Assembly (NCBI RefSeq): GCF_000380025.1 | Contig: NZ_KB904165.1 | Coordinates: forward strand, 414-33,153 | Length of the DNA: 32,740 nucleotides | Reading direction: 5' to 3' | Source: Streptococcus entericus DSM 14446 | GTDB taxonomy: Bacteria; Bacillota; Bacilli; Lactobacillales; Streptococcaceae | Shown here: positions 7,301 to 15,214 of the stretch, piece by piece | How positions within the stretch are numbered: the stretch's first letter is position 1 | How the letters are laid out: every line of letters starts with the position of its first letter | The notes under the pieces: generated by a model | Seen by the model: the letters and a program-made list of their open reading frames with translations, nothing else | The model's database searches: none | Told to the model about the DNA's origin: nothing | Translations under genes and position numbers: made by a program

Positions 7301-9751
7301 ATTGGCTAATTCAGCGACATCATAGCGATAAGCAGCTGAATCTTTGAAGGTGTCGTAGCCTGATAGCATCAACTTCAGGGCTTGGTCGAGCTTTTCACGG
7401 TCGTAGTAAATGCTACTATGTCCCCAAGTGGACGCAGCTTTGAAGTTTTCCGTTGGTCGGGCATTGATAACGGACTCCGGTGCACCTTGATAATATTGTC
7501 CCTTATCGCGATAAGAGGTCTCTAACAAGAGTTTCCACGCTTCTTTAATCGGTGCATAGTCGCTACCGATACGGCGCTCGGCGTATTTATCCAGCCATTG
7601 GTTGATGTCAATCGGTCCATCTGCCCAGTTAGTGTCAAAGAGCAAGCCATAAACAACAGGACTGTTTTCCAATGCTTCAGCTGTCAGACCGATACCCACC
7701 ATGTGCTTGCGTTGCTTGAGCATTTTTAGGGGATCAACAGCAACTTTAGTGAGGTTCCCATCAGAGCCCATGCGTCCACCGAAGTTATGGAGAACGTTGT
7801 AAATCCAAGGCGTGCCATTATTCTCAAAAAGCCCATGCTCGTGCCGCATATCGGTCTGCAAGTCAAGAGCCAAAAGTTTAGACTTGTCCAAATCCAGCAT
7901 TTGTGGCGCTTTTAGATTACCTTGCCACTGTTGCATAACCCAAATGGCTTGTGGGTCGTGTTCTAGCATTTTTTGCTGCACAGAGCGGTAAATCTGACGG
8001 ACATCTAAGCCACCTGTATTGCCCCCTTCGTGGAATGGGTCAGTAGAATAATAATGTGACACTGATCCGAAAACATTGCGTTGCTTGGCATAGAAAACAT
8101 CAGCTACCCGAGAGAAGAAATCCTCCTTACCTGCCTGGCGCTCCTCTTGCGTCAGATAGGTCTTGATAATTGATGGCCGAATAAAGTTCGGCCAGTGGTC
8201 TTTCGGTGTCAGGACAGCACCAGGATTTTTCTGAGCAAAGGTTTCAGGCACTTGACCAGCAAAGCCTTGAATAACAGGTTTGATGCCAAACGTCTGCATG
8301 CGGTCATGAATCCGACGCCCCAACTCCACCCTTTGGGCAAACCAGTTATCAGGCAGAGGCCCTCCGATGCTATAAAGGTTTTGCATGTAGAACCACGCAT
8401 AGTAGGCAGGTCCTGGAATGTAATCCTTAATCTCTTGGTCAGTATAATTAAATTCCCTCAGGGTCTGGCGGAGAACTTCCTCTTGCCCAACGATGTCTAG
8501 CATGAGGTTAATGCCGTTCATGGCTGACCAGTCGAGGAACTTCTCGTACTCGTCCCAGTTCCAAAAGGCCATGGTGTAGGAGTAGGTCGTGTAGTTCAAG
8601 GCGTAACGGTGGTCAAAGTTAGCCTGCTTAATCACCGGACCTTCTACTGGTGTGACCTCGGAAAAAGCGGTGTTGGAGGCGAAAACAGGGTCATAATCAA
8701 CCTTGGCATAGTTTTTCAGGTAATAATTAAAACCTGATGCAAAGGCGATCCCGTTGTTGGCCTTGATGACAATACCGCCGTCTGAGCGGTTATCAATTTC
8801 AAAAGTATCCTTATCATTGATGGCTTCTTTGAACTCAAAAGTGAACTTGTCCTGCCATTCTTGACCGATAACTCGCCCAACCAGCTCTCCCATTTGTTTG
8901 ATGACCGTATCTTTGGCATAGGTCTTATCTTCTTCAAACCGATCCCATTTCTCTTTCCACTCGCTCTTTTCCCAATCAGTGACAGTGATCGGTTCTTTTG
9001 CTGGAATATGGTCAGAAACCTTGTGACCACGGATATCAAGCTCAGCTAAATTGGTGACAAAATGCTCAGAATTATAAGCCATATTGACACGGATGTAAGC
9101 TGCACGCGTGTTTTCAAGGGCATAGGTCTCACCCTGAGCTGTCGCAGGAGTTTCGTCTACTTTAGCAGCGATGCGCTTGTAGTCTTTGCCATCTTCGGAG
9201 GCGTAAAGGTAATAATTGCTGAATGAATTGTCAACTTTTGTTTTAACAGTAATCTTGGTCAGGTCGTATGTGCCGTCCAAGGTTAAATCCAAAACGCGAT
9301 TATGGTCATACATGCCCTCATAGCTGTTTGGTTGACTGGGGACAGACTCCCAGACCGTACCGGGGTTCCCGTCAAGAACTGCTTCAGGGCTGGTGTTATT
9401 ACCAGATTTAGCGCTGATATTGGTGACGCCGACGGTAACTTCTGGACTGCTGGTTGGCTCAGCTGCTCGATCCATTACTATCGTCGGCTGACTGCTAGCA
9501 TTATCAGTCTGATTCGTCGGTTGAGCGGTTTCTTCTGCTTGCTCCAAAGCCTCTTTAGGGCTTGTAACAGGAACATTCTCGATAGCTTGAGCGACCTCCT
9601 TGACGATAGGTGTCACTTCTGGTTTAAGCTCTTCTGTCTCTGCCGCAGCGACCTGCGTACTGGTTAGGAAACTTAATCCGATAATGGCAGAGCAGACACC
9701 GACGGAAAATTTCCTAATGCTATAGCGGTTCTGTTTGTCAGGTAAAAACAT
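1334..9751 (-). CDS. Cell-wall-anchored GH89 alpha-N-acetylglucosaminidase with discoidin modules and a long coiled-coil stalk
   Basis: A 2805-residue surface enzyme predicted to remove terminal alpha-linked GlcNAc from host glycans such as mucin O-glycans or heparan-type chains. Order of parts: YSIRK-type signal (YSIRK at 10-14, cleavage near 37); discoidin/CBM32-like module about 105-243; NAGLU N-terminal domain about 275-365; TIM barrel about 380-715, including HRYALNYTTYSYTMAFWNWD; all-helical C-domain about 720-985; a further discoidin-like module from about 1011; two homologous discoidin-like repeats at about 1150-1287 and 1298-1438, sharing KVTELDGRETVV; a helical linker to about 1590; coiled-coil repeats 1608-2545; a streptococcal C-terminal domain ending HFSEYGIVY; LPNTG at 2768-2772; a hydrophobic segment and a basic tail. 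Likely catalytic acids are Glu575 (in DPFHEGG) and Glu692 (in LTAEAL); their spacing of 117 is close to that in characterised GH89 enzymes (inferred). Start: AAGGAG 6 nt before ATG. The frame is intact. Family call firm; natural substrate unknown. Confidence 0.93.
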   Translation of the reverse strand: MFLPDKQNRYSIRKFSVGVCSAIIGLSFLTSTQVAAAETEELKPEVTPIVKEVAQAIENVPVTSPKEALEQAEETAQPTNQTDNASSQPTIVMDRAAEPTSSPEVTVGVTNISAKSGNNTSPEAVLDGNPGTVWESVPSQPNSYEGMYDHNRVLDLTLDGTYDLTKITVKTKVDNSFSNYYLYASEDGKDYKRIAAKVDETPATAQGETYALENTRAAYIRVNMAYNSEHFVTNLAELDIRGHKVSDHIPAKEPITVTDWEKSEWKEKWDRFEEDKTYAKDTVIKQMGELVGRVIGQEWQDKFTFEFKEAINDKDTFEIDNRSDGGIVIKANNGIAFASGFNYYLKNYAKVDYDPVFASNTAFSEVTPVEGPVIKQANFDHRYALNYTTYSYTMAFWNWDEYEKFLDWSAMNGINLMLDIVGQEEVLRQTLREFNYTDQEIKDYIPGPAYYAWFYMQNLYSIGGPLPDNWFAQRVELGRRIHDRMQTFGIKPVIQGFAGQVPETFAQKNPGAVLTPKDHWPNFIRPSIIKTYLTQEERQAGKEDFFSRVADVFYAKQRNVFGSVSHYYSTDPFHEGGNTGGLDVRQIYRSVQQKMLEHDPQAIWVMQQWQGNLKAPQMLDLDKSKLLALDLQTDMRHEHGLFENNGTPWIYNVLHNFGGRMGSDGNLTKVAVDPLKMLKQRKHMVGIGLTAEALENSPVVYGLLFDTNWADGPIDINQWLDKYAERRIGSDYAPIKEAWKLLLETSYRDKGQYYQGAPESVINARPTENFKAASTWGHSSIYYDREKLDQALKLMLSGYDTFKDSAAYRYDVAELANQVLSNGAKEYYDRMIAAKQERNLNKFNHYAGEFLKTIDLTDQLAATTQKFMLDNWILMARKMLPDADDWTSDLFEANARTIVTTWGTERSGSLKDYSNRKWSGLTADFYKKRWEIWIRNRQAELAGTSKRPEDVKAESNWYRWESRWTTRKSDTADLVTQPDTTSLGSLARTVLNQHSYSTIKRQGEQLIPKSNLVLGKTFVTASETAEGKISLLSDGLTDFTWQPKGGGRHQLEVDLDGTYRLDSINLAFPQLATTFPYDIDVEVFNPFLNDWTLVERRYNRQLDANESFTTTAIASKFRLKMTSRETTSPIRLNDIEIIGHALGEERVNLVKGVTPTTNKGNTDNSFPLTNITDGNESNLWKTTDWGTRAYPATVTVPVAETALVDTIDVVFESAGRPFKFVLKVTELDGRETVVHDTYRDHNGTLAEKAYSAFVGRQIKAATVEFLGITGKGQYSQSGPALSELRVMGYQKQDELKDLTSGSLPTTNKQNTDQAYPLSFITDGNPATFWKTTDWGNAAYPAHVELTAPEGNIVDHLKISFEKAGLPFKFDVKVTELDGRETVVYDRYRNHTGTLAEKDFVIPVKRAIRSAKIDYYGITGKGTFYAAGPALAEFNLMGHLKADDYLLADYAELNKVLERVPSNLSLYKEEVAQPLQALLAAISPNRERHEQELVNDWQSKLTSYLERLSYKAADYSAIRSILSTVPEDLTNYTLTTVLNLDRVMQQIDYNKLITEQEQVDAYIEPLRQAVSGLVRQPQTAGDLLARIHSLEEELTQLRQEKDTISAENARLSSELQAVQADKETVTAQLTQANALKEQAQSDLDSVNRTVQTLTTEKTELASELSRVKLKNDTIIAENARLSSELQAVQADKEVITAQLAQANALKEQAQSELDTANRSIQALTSEKTELAGELSRVSLENDTISAENARLSSELQTAQADKEVITAQLTQANALKEQAQSELDSANRSIQALTTEKTELSNELNRVSLEKDTISAENARLSSNLQAVQADKEVITAQLAQSNALKEQAQSELDTANRTIQTLTTEQAELASELNRVNLEKDAISAEKDTVTAQLAQANALKEQAQAELDSANRSIQALTSEKAELASELSRLSLEKDAISAEKVRLADELQAVQAEKEVITAQLAQANALKEQVQADLENANRSIQTLTTEKAELSRELSRVSLEKDAIIAEKDTITAQLAQSNALKEQVESGFENANKSIQALTTEKTELAGELSRVKLENDTISAENVRLTNELQTAQADKEVITAQLAQATTLKEQAESDLENASRSIQALTTEKTELASELNRVRIEKDVVGADNERLSSELQAVQADKETVTAQLTQANALKEQAQSELDSVNRTVQTLTTEKTELSNELNRVSLEKDAISAEKDTVTAQLAQSNALKEQAQSELDTANRRIQALTTEKTELAGELSRVKLENDTISAEKERLSNELKTAQADKETVTTQLTQANALREQAESDLESANRSIQTLTTEKTELSNELNRVSLEKDNISEEKVRLANELQAVQADKEIITAQLTQANALKEQAQSELDTANRSIQALTYEKTELAGELSRVKLENNTISAENKRLSNELQAVQADKEVITAQLAQTNALKEQAQSELDSANRSIQALTTEKTELASELSRVKFENDVISAENKRLSNELQAVQADKEVITAQLAQANALKEQVQAELDSANRTVQALVTEKARLFEDNSRLHSQLEQTRRQELSEETNNVPSEKPAQETDDRLSEPHPTSPSANEKDKQPQQTAPRELNDTGSGVHIKLAHGEDARIVGLQVHHKETDDQATPTILNGQDYDLFDIETLDKDGHILKPKFPATVSLPIDAGKSVAHVVYLPNSNEREVLPFTEIEQDGQRYVVFTANHFSEYGIVYKPVATVPPQQQVTATTLLATHLEPERLVSISGNITNVMRSSASAPLNQVANVAKATAVLPNTGEEDSRLAVAGTISLLAALGLATISLKKSNVSRR
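2117..4930 (-). repeat. 14 tandem coding repeats of 210 or 168 bp (heptad-repeat stalk)
   Basis: These repeats encode residues 1608-2545 of the GH89 surface protein. Counting units from the recurring (K/V/A)RLSxEL... start gives 14 units. Eleven are 70 residues (exactly ten heptads). Three (the 5th, 7th and 10th) are 56 residues (eight heptads) and lack the RLSSELQAVQADKE block, going from SAEK straight to DT(V/I)TAQL. Each unit contains QLxQxNALKEQ and ALTTEKTEL. Composition is rich in Glu, Lys, Gln, Ala and Leu with no Pro or Gly breaks, as in fibrous coiled coils. Units are near-identical at DNA level, so copy number should vary by recombination between strains. Confidence 0.92.
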
Positions 9752-9788
9752 GGCTAACTCCTTTTGGTTGCGTTTTCAATATATTTAT

Positions 9789-9817
9789 AGTATAGCTCAA
9801 CGACTACAGAAAATCAA
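9789..9817 (-). promoter_or_regulatory. Promoter of the GH89 surface-enzyme gene
   Basis: Minus-strand -35 TTGATT (9812-9817) and -10 TATACT (9789-9794) are separated by 17 bp, about 38 bp upstream of the ATG. AT-rich sequence lies further upstream. No cre-like site overlaps it, unlike nanE. Confidence 0.7.
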
Positions 9818-9949
9818 CACTTATTAAGTAAAATTTAGTAAAAAGATGTTAAATTTACCATTGTTAGTTCAGTGTGAGTTAGCTATAAGGGACCTGTGGT
9901 TCTAACTGTCATAGAGGCTTGGTTGAGTAGCAAACTTTTTGATGAAAAT

Positions 9950-9977
9950 ATAAAAAACTCCCAGAAACTGAGAGTTT
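9950..9977 (-). terminator. Terminator after the DUF1129 gene
   Basis: On the minus strand AAACTCTCAG (9968-9977), loop TTT, CTGGGAGTTT (9955-9964) form a 10-bp stem followed by T residues. It sits 16 bp beyond the stop of the DUF1129 gene and isolates the GH89 promoter from upstream transcription. Confidence 0.88.
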
Positions 9978-9993
9978 AGATGCCTTAGCCATC

Positions 9994-10653
9994 TTATTTT
10001 CCAGCAGGCGCCATAGCATTTTGAATATTATATTTGCGTTTGAGGTAATAGCGTGCGCCAAAACCGATAGCAGCAAGAACGAGCAAGACAGGCAGAGGAA
10101 GGGTAATGTTGATGCTATCTGGCAATAGTGCTGTCGCCGAGCTGATGGTAATCCAAAGTGCCATCGAGGCAACTAAAATCAACAGGCTCTTGAACATCGG
10201 CGGACGTTGGCTACGGTCGAGCCCCATGTAACGGTAGATGAAGTGGTAGTTGAGGTACATCGCAACCCCACCCAGCATCGCAAGAACCAGCAGAGACACT
10301 AGTTTGGTCGGTGGAGCTTCCTTGCTAAACAGCGTAGTCGCCGCATTCAGAAGAGAGATAACGGCGATCAAAAGCAAGGTCATGTCAAGCCACATGAGAT
10401 AAGGATTGGTATTTTTTTCAGCGATGGCTGACTGGCTTGTTTCTGGCTGACTAAAGCCAGCTGCCCAAACCGTCGGAGCTCCCAGCAGATGACGAGCGGT
10501 CTCGCCTGTCTGTTGCGCCTCAATAATCGTTGGCAAAGTATCTTCCAGAATCGCTTTAATCTCATCGTCTGACTTACCATCTTTAATCAATTGCTTAGTA
10601 GCGATGTGAATGAATTCCTGATTTTTCTTAGTGAGTTGTTCGAGTTGTGACAT
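9994..10653 (-). CDS. DUF1129 family membrane protein
   Basis: A 219-residue protein with a soluble helical N-terminus (about 1-85) that includes TKKNQEFIHIATKQLIKDG, then four hydrophobic segments at roughly 88-108, 118-138, 153-175 and 182-203, and a basic C-terminal tail (RYYLKRKYN). This matches the DUF1129 family, which in streptococci commonly sits beside corA and uvrA. Its function is not known to me. ATG with AAGGAC 7 nt upstream. It lies 184 bp downstream of corA on the same strand with no clear terminator between, so read-through from corA is plausible; I saw no convincing promoter of its own. The family call rests on overall pattern and gene context. Confidence 0.8.
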   Translation of the reverse strand: MSQLEQLTKKNQEFIHIATKQLIKDGKSDDEIKAILEDTLPTIIEAQQTGETARHLLGAPTVWAAGFSQPETSQSAIAEKNTNPYLMWLDMTLLLIAVISLLNAATTLFSKEAPPTKLVSLLVLAMLGGVAMYLNYHFIYRYMGLDRSQRPPMFKSLLILVASMALWITISSATALLPDSINITLPLPVLLVLAAIGFGARYYLKRKYNIQNAMAPAGK

Positions 10654-10837
10654 GATTGTCCTTTCTAAGGAACTAATTTTTTGGATTGAAGGGGCTAATC
10701 ACCCTAGTGCTAGAAACATTGCAAGAATACCTGGGGATTGATGACATTTTAGCCCGTAACAGAAGTCATCTATCTAAAGAGACAGTCATAAGGCAGTGAC
10801 AATGGTCAGAGACTATCTACAGGCTATCAATTTTCCC

Positions 10838-11782
10838 TTAGAACCAACGCTTGTAAATAAAGTAAATAATAAAAGGAATGGTTGCGACAAAGGATAAAAT
10901 GATAACGATGGCAAATGACCATGGATGACCACTTAAGGGAATAGAAGATTCTAAAACATTCATCCCATAGGCAGAGAAAACCATGGTTGGTATCTCAAGC
11001 AAAATAGTGAAGAGTGCCAGAGCCTTCATAATGACATTCTGGTTATTAGCGATAATGGAGGCAAAGGCGTCGGACATGCCTGTTAAAATATTGCCATAGA
11101 TGTTGGCCATCTCAAGCGCCTGCTGGGTGTCAATCAAAGTGTCTTCAAGCAAGTCTTCATCTTCTTCATACTTTTTCAAGATGCGTGAAGAAGTGATTAG
11201 CTTTTTGACCACTCGTTCGTTAGTCTTGAGTGAGGCCTGGAAGTAGACAAGGGTCTTGCCTAACTCCATGAGTTCGATAAGCTCTTCGTTTCTGGTGGAT
11301 TCGTGCAGACGCTTTTCAACCATTTCACTTTTACGTTCAATCTGACGAAGGGCAGTGAGGTACATGCCAGCGTTGCGGTAGAGAATTTGAAAGACAAAGC
11401 GAGACCGCATAAATGTGAAGAAGTTACGTTGTTTCTTAGAACGAAAAGATTCCAATAATTGTAAATCCTGCAAGCTAGTTGTGATAATCGCATTATCTAC
11501 TAAAATAATCCCCAGCGGAATAGTCACATAGTAGGTTTTGTTGTTGCGTTCTTCGAGAATCGGGACGTCTACAATAATCAGTTTGTAATGGTCTTCGACA
11601 GTTACACGGGAAGTTTCTTCTGCATCGAGCGGCGCTCGTAAATCAGCGATGTCGAGATTATAGTATTCCGCAACTTCCATCGACTCGCTCTGGGAGGGGT
11701 TGACCAAGTTTATCCACACTCCTGCTTGGTAGGATTCTATTTCTTCTAAATGCGTCTCAGTAGAAAGAAAAATTTGTTTCAT
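10838..11782 (-). CDS. corA: CorA family magnesium/divalent cation transporter
   Basis: A 314-residue inner-membrane channel protein. The large N-terminal cytoplasmic domain carries the usual CorA features (YYNLDIADLRAPLDAEE; a long helix around KSEMVEKRLHESTRNEELIE). The C-terminus has two membrane helices, with the selectivity motif YGMN just after the first, and ends in a short basic KRWF tail. A frame extending 11 residues further upstream exists, but I take the ATG at 11782 because GGGGGGA lies just upstream of it and the family N-terminus begins MKQIFLS. It is transcribed divergently from uvrA; the -10 TATAAT on the minus strand (11827-11832) is preceded by TGG, an extended -10. No metal riboswitch is apparent in the short leader. 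Confidence 0.9.
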   Translation of the reverse strand: MKQIFLSTETHLEEIESYQAGVWINLVNPSQSESMEVAEYYNLDIADLRAPLDAEETSRVTVEDHYKLIIVDVPILEERNNKTYYVTIPLGIILVDNAIITTSLQDLQLLESFRSKKQRNFFTFMRSRFVFQILYRNAGMYLTALRQIERKSEMVEKRLHESTRNEELIELMELGKTLVYFQASLKTNERVVKKLITSSRILKKYEEDEDLLEDTLIDTQQALEMANIYGNILTGMSDAFASIIANNQNVIMKALALFTILLEIPTMVFSAYGMNVLESSIPLSGHPWSFAIVIILSFVATIPFIIYFIYKRWF

Positions 11783-11826
11783 CTTTATCCCCCCTTTTCC
11801 TAATTGTATTAACAAGTGTTCCTTTC

Positions 11827-11835
11827 ATTATACCA
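11827..11835 (-). promoter_or_regulatory. corA promoter (extended -10)
   Basis: Minus strand TGGTATAAT, an extended -10 without a good -35 hexamer, about 45 bp upstream of the chosen corA ATG. It faces away from the uvrA promoter in the same 127-bp gap. Confidence 0.6.
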
Positions 11836-11871
11836 AAAACAGAGGTAAAGGAAAAGTTTTTTTTGAAAATG

Positions 11872-11880
11872 TGTTATAAT
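11872..11880 (+). promoter_or_regulatory. uvrA promoter (extended -10)
   Basis: TGTTATAAT forms an extended -10 with no strong -35. It lies 29 bp upstream of the uvrA ATG, which is preceded by AAGGAA. I found no obvious SOS-type operator beside it. Confidence 0.65.
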
Positions 11881-11909
11881 AGGAGGCAATTGACTAAAGG
11901 AAACTAACT

Positions 11910-14732
11910 ATGCAAGAGAAACTCATTGTTCGTGGGGCGCGTGCCCACAATTTGAAAGACATCACGGTGGAGATCCCCCGTGACAAACTGGTCGTGGTGA
12001 CTGGTCTCTCCGGGTCTGGCAAGTCCAGTCTGGCCTTTGATACCATCTATGCCGAAGGGCAACGCCGTTATGTGGAGAGCCTGTCCGCCTACGCCAGACA
12101 GTTTTTGGGCAACATGGAAAAGCCTGATGTGGATAGCATCGAGGGGCTCAGCCCTGCCATTTCCATTGACCAAAAAACGACTAGTAAGAACCCACGCTCA
12201 ACCGTAGGGACAGCGACGGAAATCAATGATTATCTGCGCCTGCTCTACGCACGGGTCGGCAAGCCCTACTGCGTCAATGGGCACGGCGAGATTGCGGCCA
12301 GTTCAGTAGAGCAAATCGTGGATAAGGTTCTAGAGTTACCCGAACGGACACGGATGCAGATTCTAGCCCCTGTCGTTCGGCGCAAGAAAGGCCAACACAA
12401 ACCCTTGTTTGAAAAGATTGCTAAGGATGGCTATGTGCGGGTGCGGGTCAATGGTGAGGTGCATGATGTGACTGAGGTGCCAGAATTGTCCAAGAGCAAG
12501 CTCCACAATATCGACGTCGTGGTTGACCGTCTGGTCAATAAGGACGGCATTCGGTCGAGGCTCTTTGATTCCATCGAGGCAGCCTTGCGACTGGCAGATG
12601 GCTACGTCATTATCGACACCATGGACGGCAACGAACTGCTCTTTTCTGAGCACTATGCTTGCCCTGTCTGCGAGTTTACCGTTCCTGAGCTGGAGCCACG
12701 GCTCTTCTCCTTCAACGCACCATTTGGTTCTTGTGCGACCTGCGATGGTCTAGGGATGCGGCTTGAGGTGGACTTGGACTTGGTCATTCCTGACCCTAGT
12801 CTGACCCTCCGTGAAGGAGCCCTTGCACCTTGGAATCCCATTTCCTCTAACTATTATCCTCAAATGCTGGAGCAGGCCATGAGCCAGTTGGGTGTTGATA
12901 TGGACACGCCTTGGGCTGACCTGTCTGACACTGACAAGGAGTTGGTGCTCTACGGATCTGGGGAGCAGGAGTTCCACTTCCACTACGAAAATGAGTTTGG
13001 TGGTACTCGTGACATTGACCTGCCCTTTGAGGGCGTTGCGGTCAACATCAACCGCCGCTACCACGAGAGCACCAGCGACTACACCCGAAATGTCATGCGC
13101 TCCTATATGAACGAGCTGACCTGTGCGACCTGCCACGGCTATCGCCTCAATAGCCAAGCTCTGTCTGTTCGGGTCGGTGGTGAGCAGGGACTCCATCTGG
13201 GGCAGTTGTCCGACCTGTCCATCGAAAAGCACCTGGCGGTACTCAACGAGCTCGAACTAGGCGACAATGATGCCATCATTGCTAGACCCATCATCAAGGA
13301 AATCCATGACCGCCTGACCTTCCTCAACAACGTCGGGCTCAACTACCTAACCCTGTCTCGCTCCGCAGGCACCCTGTCAGGAGGCGAGAGTCAGCGGATT
13401 CGCCTAGCGACCCAAATCGGCTCCAACCTGTCGGGCGTCCTTTATGTGCTGGATGAGCCTTCTATCGGTCTCCATCAGCGAGACAACGACCGTCTGATTG
13501 ACAGCTTGAAAAAGATGCGTGACCTGGGCAATACCCTGATTGTCGTGGAACACGACGAGGATACCATGATGGCGGCAGACTGGCTCATTGATGTGGGACC
13601 TGGTGCTGGTCAGTTCGGTGGCGAAATTGTCGCCTCTGGCACACCCAAACAAGTCGCCAAGGATAAGCAGTCCATCACAGGCGCCTACTTGTCTGGCAAG
13701 AAGAACATTCCTGTCCCAACTGAGCGACGAGCAGGCAACGGTCGCTTTATCGAGGTCATTGGCGCTACCGAGAACAATCTCAAAAACGTCTCTGCCAAGT
13801 TCCCGCTGGGTAAATTCATCGCCGTGACTGGGGTCTCAGGCTCTGGCAAATCAACCCTGATCAACAGCATCCTCAAAAAAGCCATCGCCCAAAAACTTTA
13901 CAAAAACAGCGACAAACCTGGCAAGCATAAAGCAATCACTGGCATCGAACACATCGAGCGTTTGATTGACATTGACCAGAGCCCGATTGGGCGGACACCG
14001 CGGTCAAACCCTGCGACCTATACCGGGGTCTTCGATGACATTCGTGACCTCTTTGCCCAGACCAACGAAGCTAAAATCCGTGGCTACAAAAAAGGGCGTT
14101 TCTCCTTTAATGTCAAAGGGGGACGTTGTGAAGCCTGCTCAGGCGATGGGATTATCAAGATTGAGATGCATTTCCTACCAGATGTTTATGTGCCCTGTGA
14201 GGTCTGCCACGGTCGCCGCTACAATAGTGAGACGCTAGAGGTCCGTTACAAGGACAAAAACATCGCTGAAATTCTCGATATGACGGTCAACGATGCCTTG
14301 GAGTTCTTTGCTGCTATTCCCAAAATCGCTCGGAAAATCCAAACCATCAAGGATGTCGGTCTGGGCTATGTCACTCTGGGACAGCCAGCCACCACCCTAT
14401 CAGGTGGTGAAGCCCAGCGGATGAAACTGGCTAGCGAGCTCCACAAGCGCTCCACAGGCAAGTCCTTCTATATTTTGGACGAGCCGACCACAGGCCTCCA
14501 CACCGACGACATCGCTCGTCTCCTCAAGGTCTTGGAACGCTTCGTCGACGATGGTAATACGGTACTGGTTATCGAGCATAATCTAGATGTCATCAAGACC
14601 GCTGACCACATCATCGACCTCGGTCCGGAAGGTGGTGACGGTGGTGGGCAAATCATTGCCACTGGCACACCAGAAACCGTTGCGGCGGTGGAAGCCAGCT
14701 ACACAGGCCAGTATCTCAGGGAGAAACTCTAA
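11910..14732 (+). CDS. uvrA: UvrABC excinuclease subunit A
   Basis: A 940-residue DNA damage-recognition ATPase of nucleotide excision repair, full length for the family. It has two ABC-type ATPase halves. The first Walker A is GLSGSGKSS at about 32-40 and the second is GVSGSGKST at 641-649; each half has its LSGGE signature ([26 protein letters not shown]) and a Walker B ([20 protein letters not shown]). Cysteine-pair zinc motifs are visible: CPVC...CATC in the first half, CATC in the middle, and CEAC...CEVC in the second. It acts with UvrB and UvrC, neither of which is in this window. Start: ATG with AAGGAA upstream. Its stop codon overlaps the ATG of the broken DUF1905 frame (TAATG), suggesting that frame was once translationally coupled to uvrA. 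Confidence 0.98.
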   Translation: MQEKLIVRGARAHNLKDITVEIPRDKLVVVTGLSGSGKSSLAFDTIYAEGQRRYVESLSAYARQFLGNMEKPDVDSIEGLSPAISIDQKTTSKNPRSTVGTATEINDYLRLLYARVGKPYCVNGHGEIAASSVEQIVDKVLELPERTRMQILAPVVRRKKGQHKPLFEKIAKDGYVRVRVNGEVHDVTEVPELSKSKLHNIDVVVDRLVNKDGIRSRLFDSIEAALRLADGYVIIDTMDGNELLFSEHYACPVCEFTVPELEPRLFSFNAPFGSCATCDGLGMRLEVDLDLVIPDPSLTLREGALAPWNPISSNYYPQMLEQAMSQLGVDMDTPWADLSDTDKELVLYGSGEQEFHFHYENEFGGTRDIDLPFEGVAVNINRRYHESTSDYTRNVMRSYMNELTCATCHGYRLNSQALSVRVGGEQGLHLGQLSDLSIEKHLAVLNELELGDNDAIIARPIIKEIHDRLTFLNNVGLNYLTLSRSAGTLSGGESQRIRLATQIGSNLSGVLYVLDEPSIGLHQRDNDRLIDSLKKMRDLGNTLIVVEHDEDTMMAADWLIDVGPGAGQFGGEIVASGTPKQVAKDKQSITGAYLSGKKNIPVPTERRAGNGRFIEVIGATENNLKNVSAKFPLGKFIAVTGVSGSGKSTLINSILKKAIAQKLYKNSDKPGKHKAITGIEHIERLIDIDQSPIGRTPRSNPATYTGVFDDIRDLFAQTNEAKIRGYKKGRFSFNVKGGRCEACSGDGIIKIEMHFLPDVYVPCEVCHGRRYNSETLEVRYKDKNIAEILDMTVNDALEFFAAIPKIARKIQTIKDVGLGYVTLGQPATTLSGGEAQRMKLASELHKRSTGKSFYILDEPTTGLHTDDIARLLKVLERFVDDGNTVLVIEHNLDVIKTADHIIDLGPEGGDGGGQIIATGTPETVAAVEASYTGQYLREKL

Positions 14733-15016
14733 TGGAACTCCTATTGCTGGATTAGGTTAACTTGCCACTCTACTACAAGCCAGGTAACGGCACATAGACC
14801 TACTATCTTGCAATCCCCTTGACCAAGCAACCGACCTTTGGCCGAGGCAAGGTTAAGGTCTATGGTTCGCTAGACGGCATCGAGCTACCCGAACGCTTCT
14901 TAGCTCCAAGAAAAGAGAATTTCCCTATCATTTCCATCAACAAGACCTTGCGTGAGGCGCTTCAAAAGACAGATGGTGATATGATTACCGTTACACTTTA
15001 TATGATGGAAGATTAG
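14732..15016 (+). pseudogene. DUF1905-like small protein frame interrupted by two TAG codons
   Basis: A single reading frame starts at the ATG overlapping the uvrA stop and runs 94 codons, but has in-frame TAG at 14753-14755 and 14795-14797. Ignoring those, the product resembles DUF1905 domain proteins in length and pattern: a YYLAIPL strand, FGRGKVKVYGSLDG, an INKTLREAL helix and a GDMITVTL end. The second TAG falls where family members often have Trp before the hydrophobic strand, consistent with TGG to TAG. The part after it (from about 14798) is intact, and a TTG at 14819 could start a 65-residue product, but no ribosome site precedes that TTG. The frame itself ends with TAG, so amber is read as stop here. 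Most likely a decaying gene. The domain match is from pattern memory, not a search. Confidence 0.6.
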
Positions 15017-15077
15017 AAGTCTACACAATCTGTCAGTCATTAAGTGAACTGATAACTACTGAAAAAATTGTGACAAC

Positions 15078-15120
15078 AAAATCATAACCACTCGTCTAAA
15101 GAGGGGTTATGATTTTTATT
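15078..15120 (+). terminator. Terminator downstream of uvrA/DUF1905
   Basis: A 15-bp stem with one mismatch pairs AAATCATAACCACTC (15078-15092) with GAGGGGTTATGATTT (15101-15115), loop GTCTAAA, followed by TTATT. The arms carry A and T tails, so it could also work on the other strand. Confidence 0.85.
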
Positions 15121-15199
15121 ATCTACTAAAAATCCCCGTTCTCAATGTGGCAACACGACACACTTCCAAATAATCAATCATCCTGCTGAAGACGTTTTA

Positions 15200-15208
15200 T
15201 GTTATAAT
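15200..15208 (+). promoter_or_regulatory. recG promoter (extended -10) placed for a leaderless mRNA
   Basis: TGTTATAAT is a perfect -10 hexamer with the TG extension and no good -35. Only six bases separate its end from the recG ATG at 15215, so a normal start point (about 7 nt past the -10) would be the A of the ATG. There is no Shine-Dalgarno-like sequence in that interval. Confidence 0.7.
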
Positions 15209-15214
15209 AGTCCC

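Noticed and set aside
10690..10800. A 40-codon frame between corA and the DUF1129 gene (plus strand, reading ETLQEYLGIDDILARNR).
   Set aside because: It looks protein-like, but has no start with a ribosome site, meets a TGA quickly and is short enough to be chance.
12653..13232. Long antisense frames within uvrA, for example 12750-13232.
   Set aside because: Shadow frames of a GC-biased coding sequence; UvrA is intact on the other strand and they lack ribosome sites and family features.
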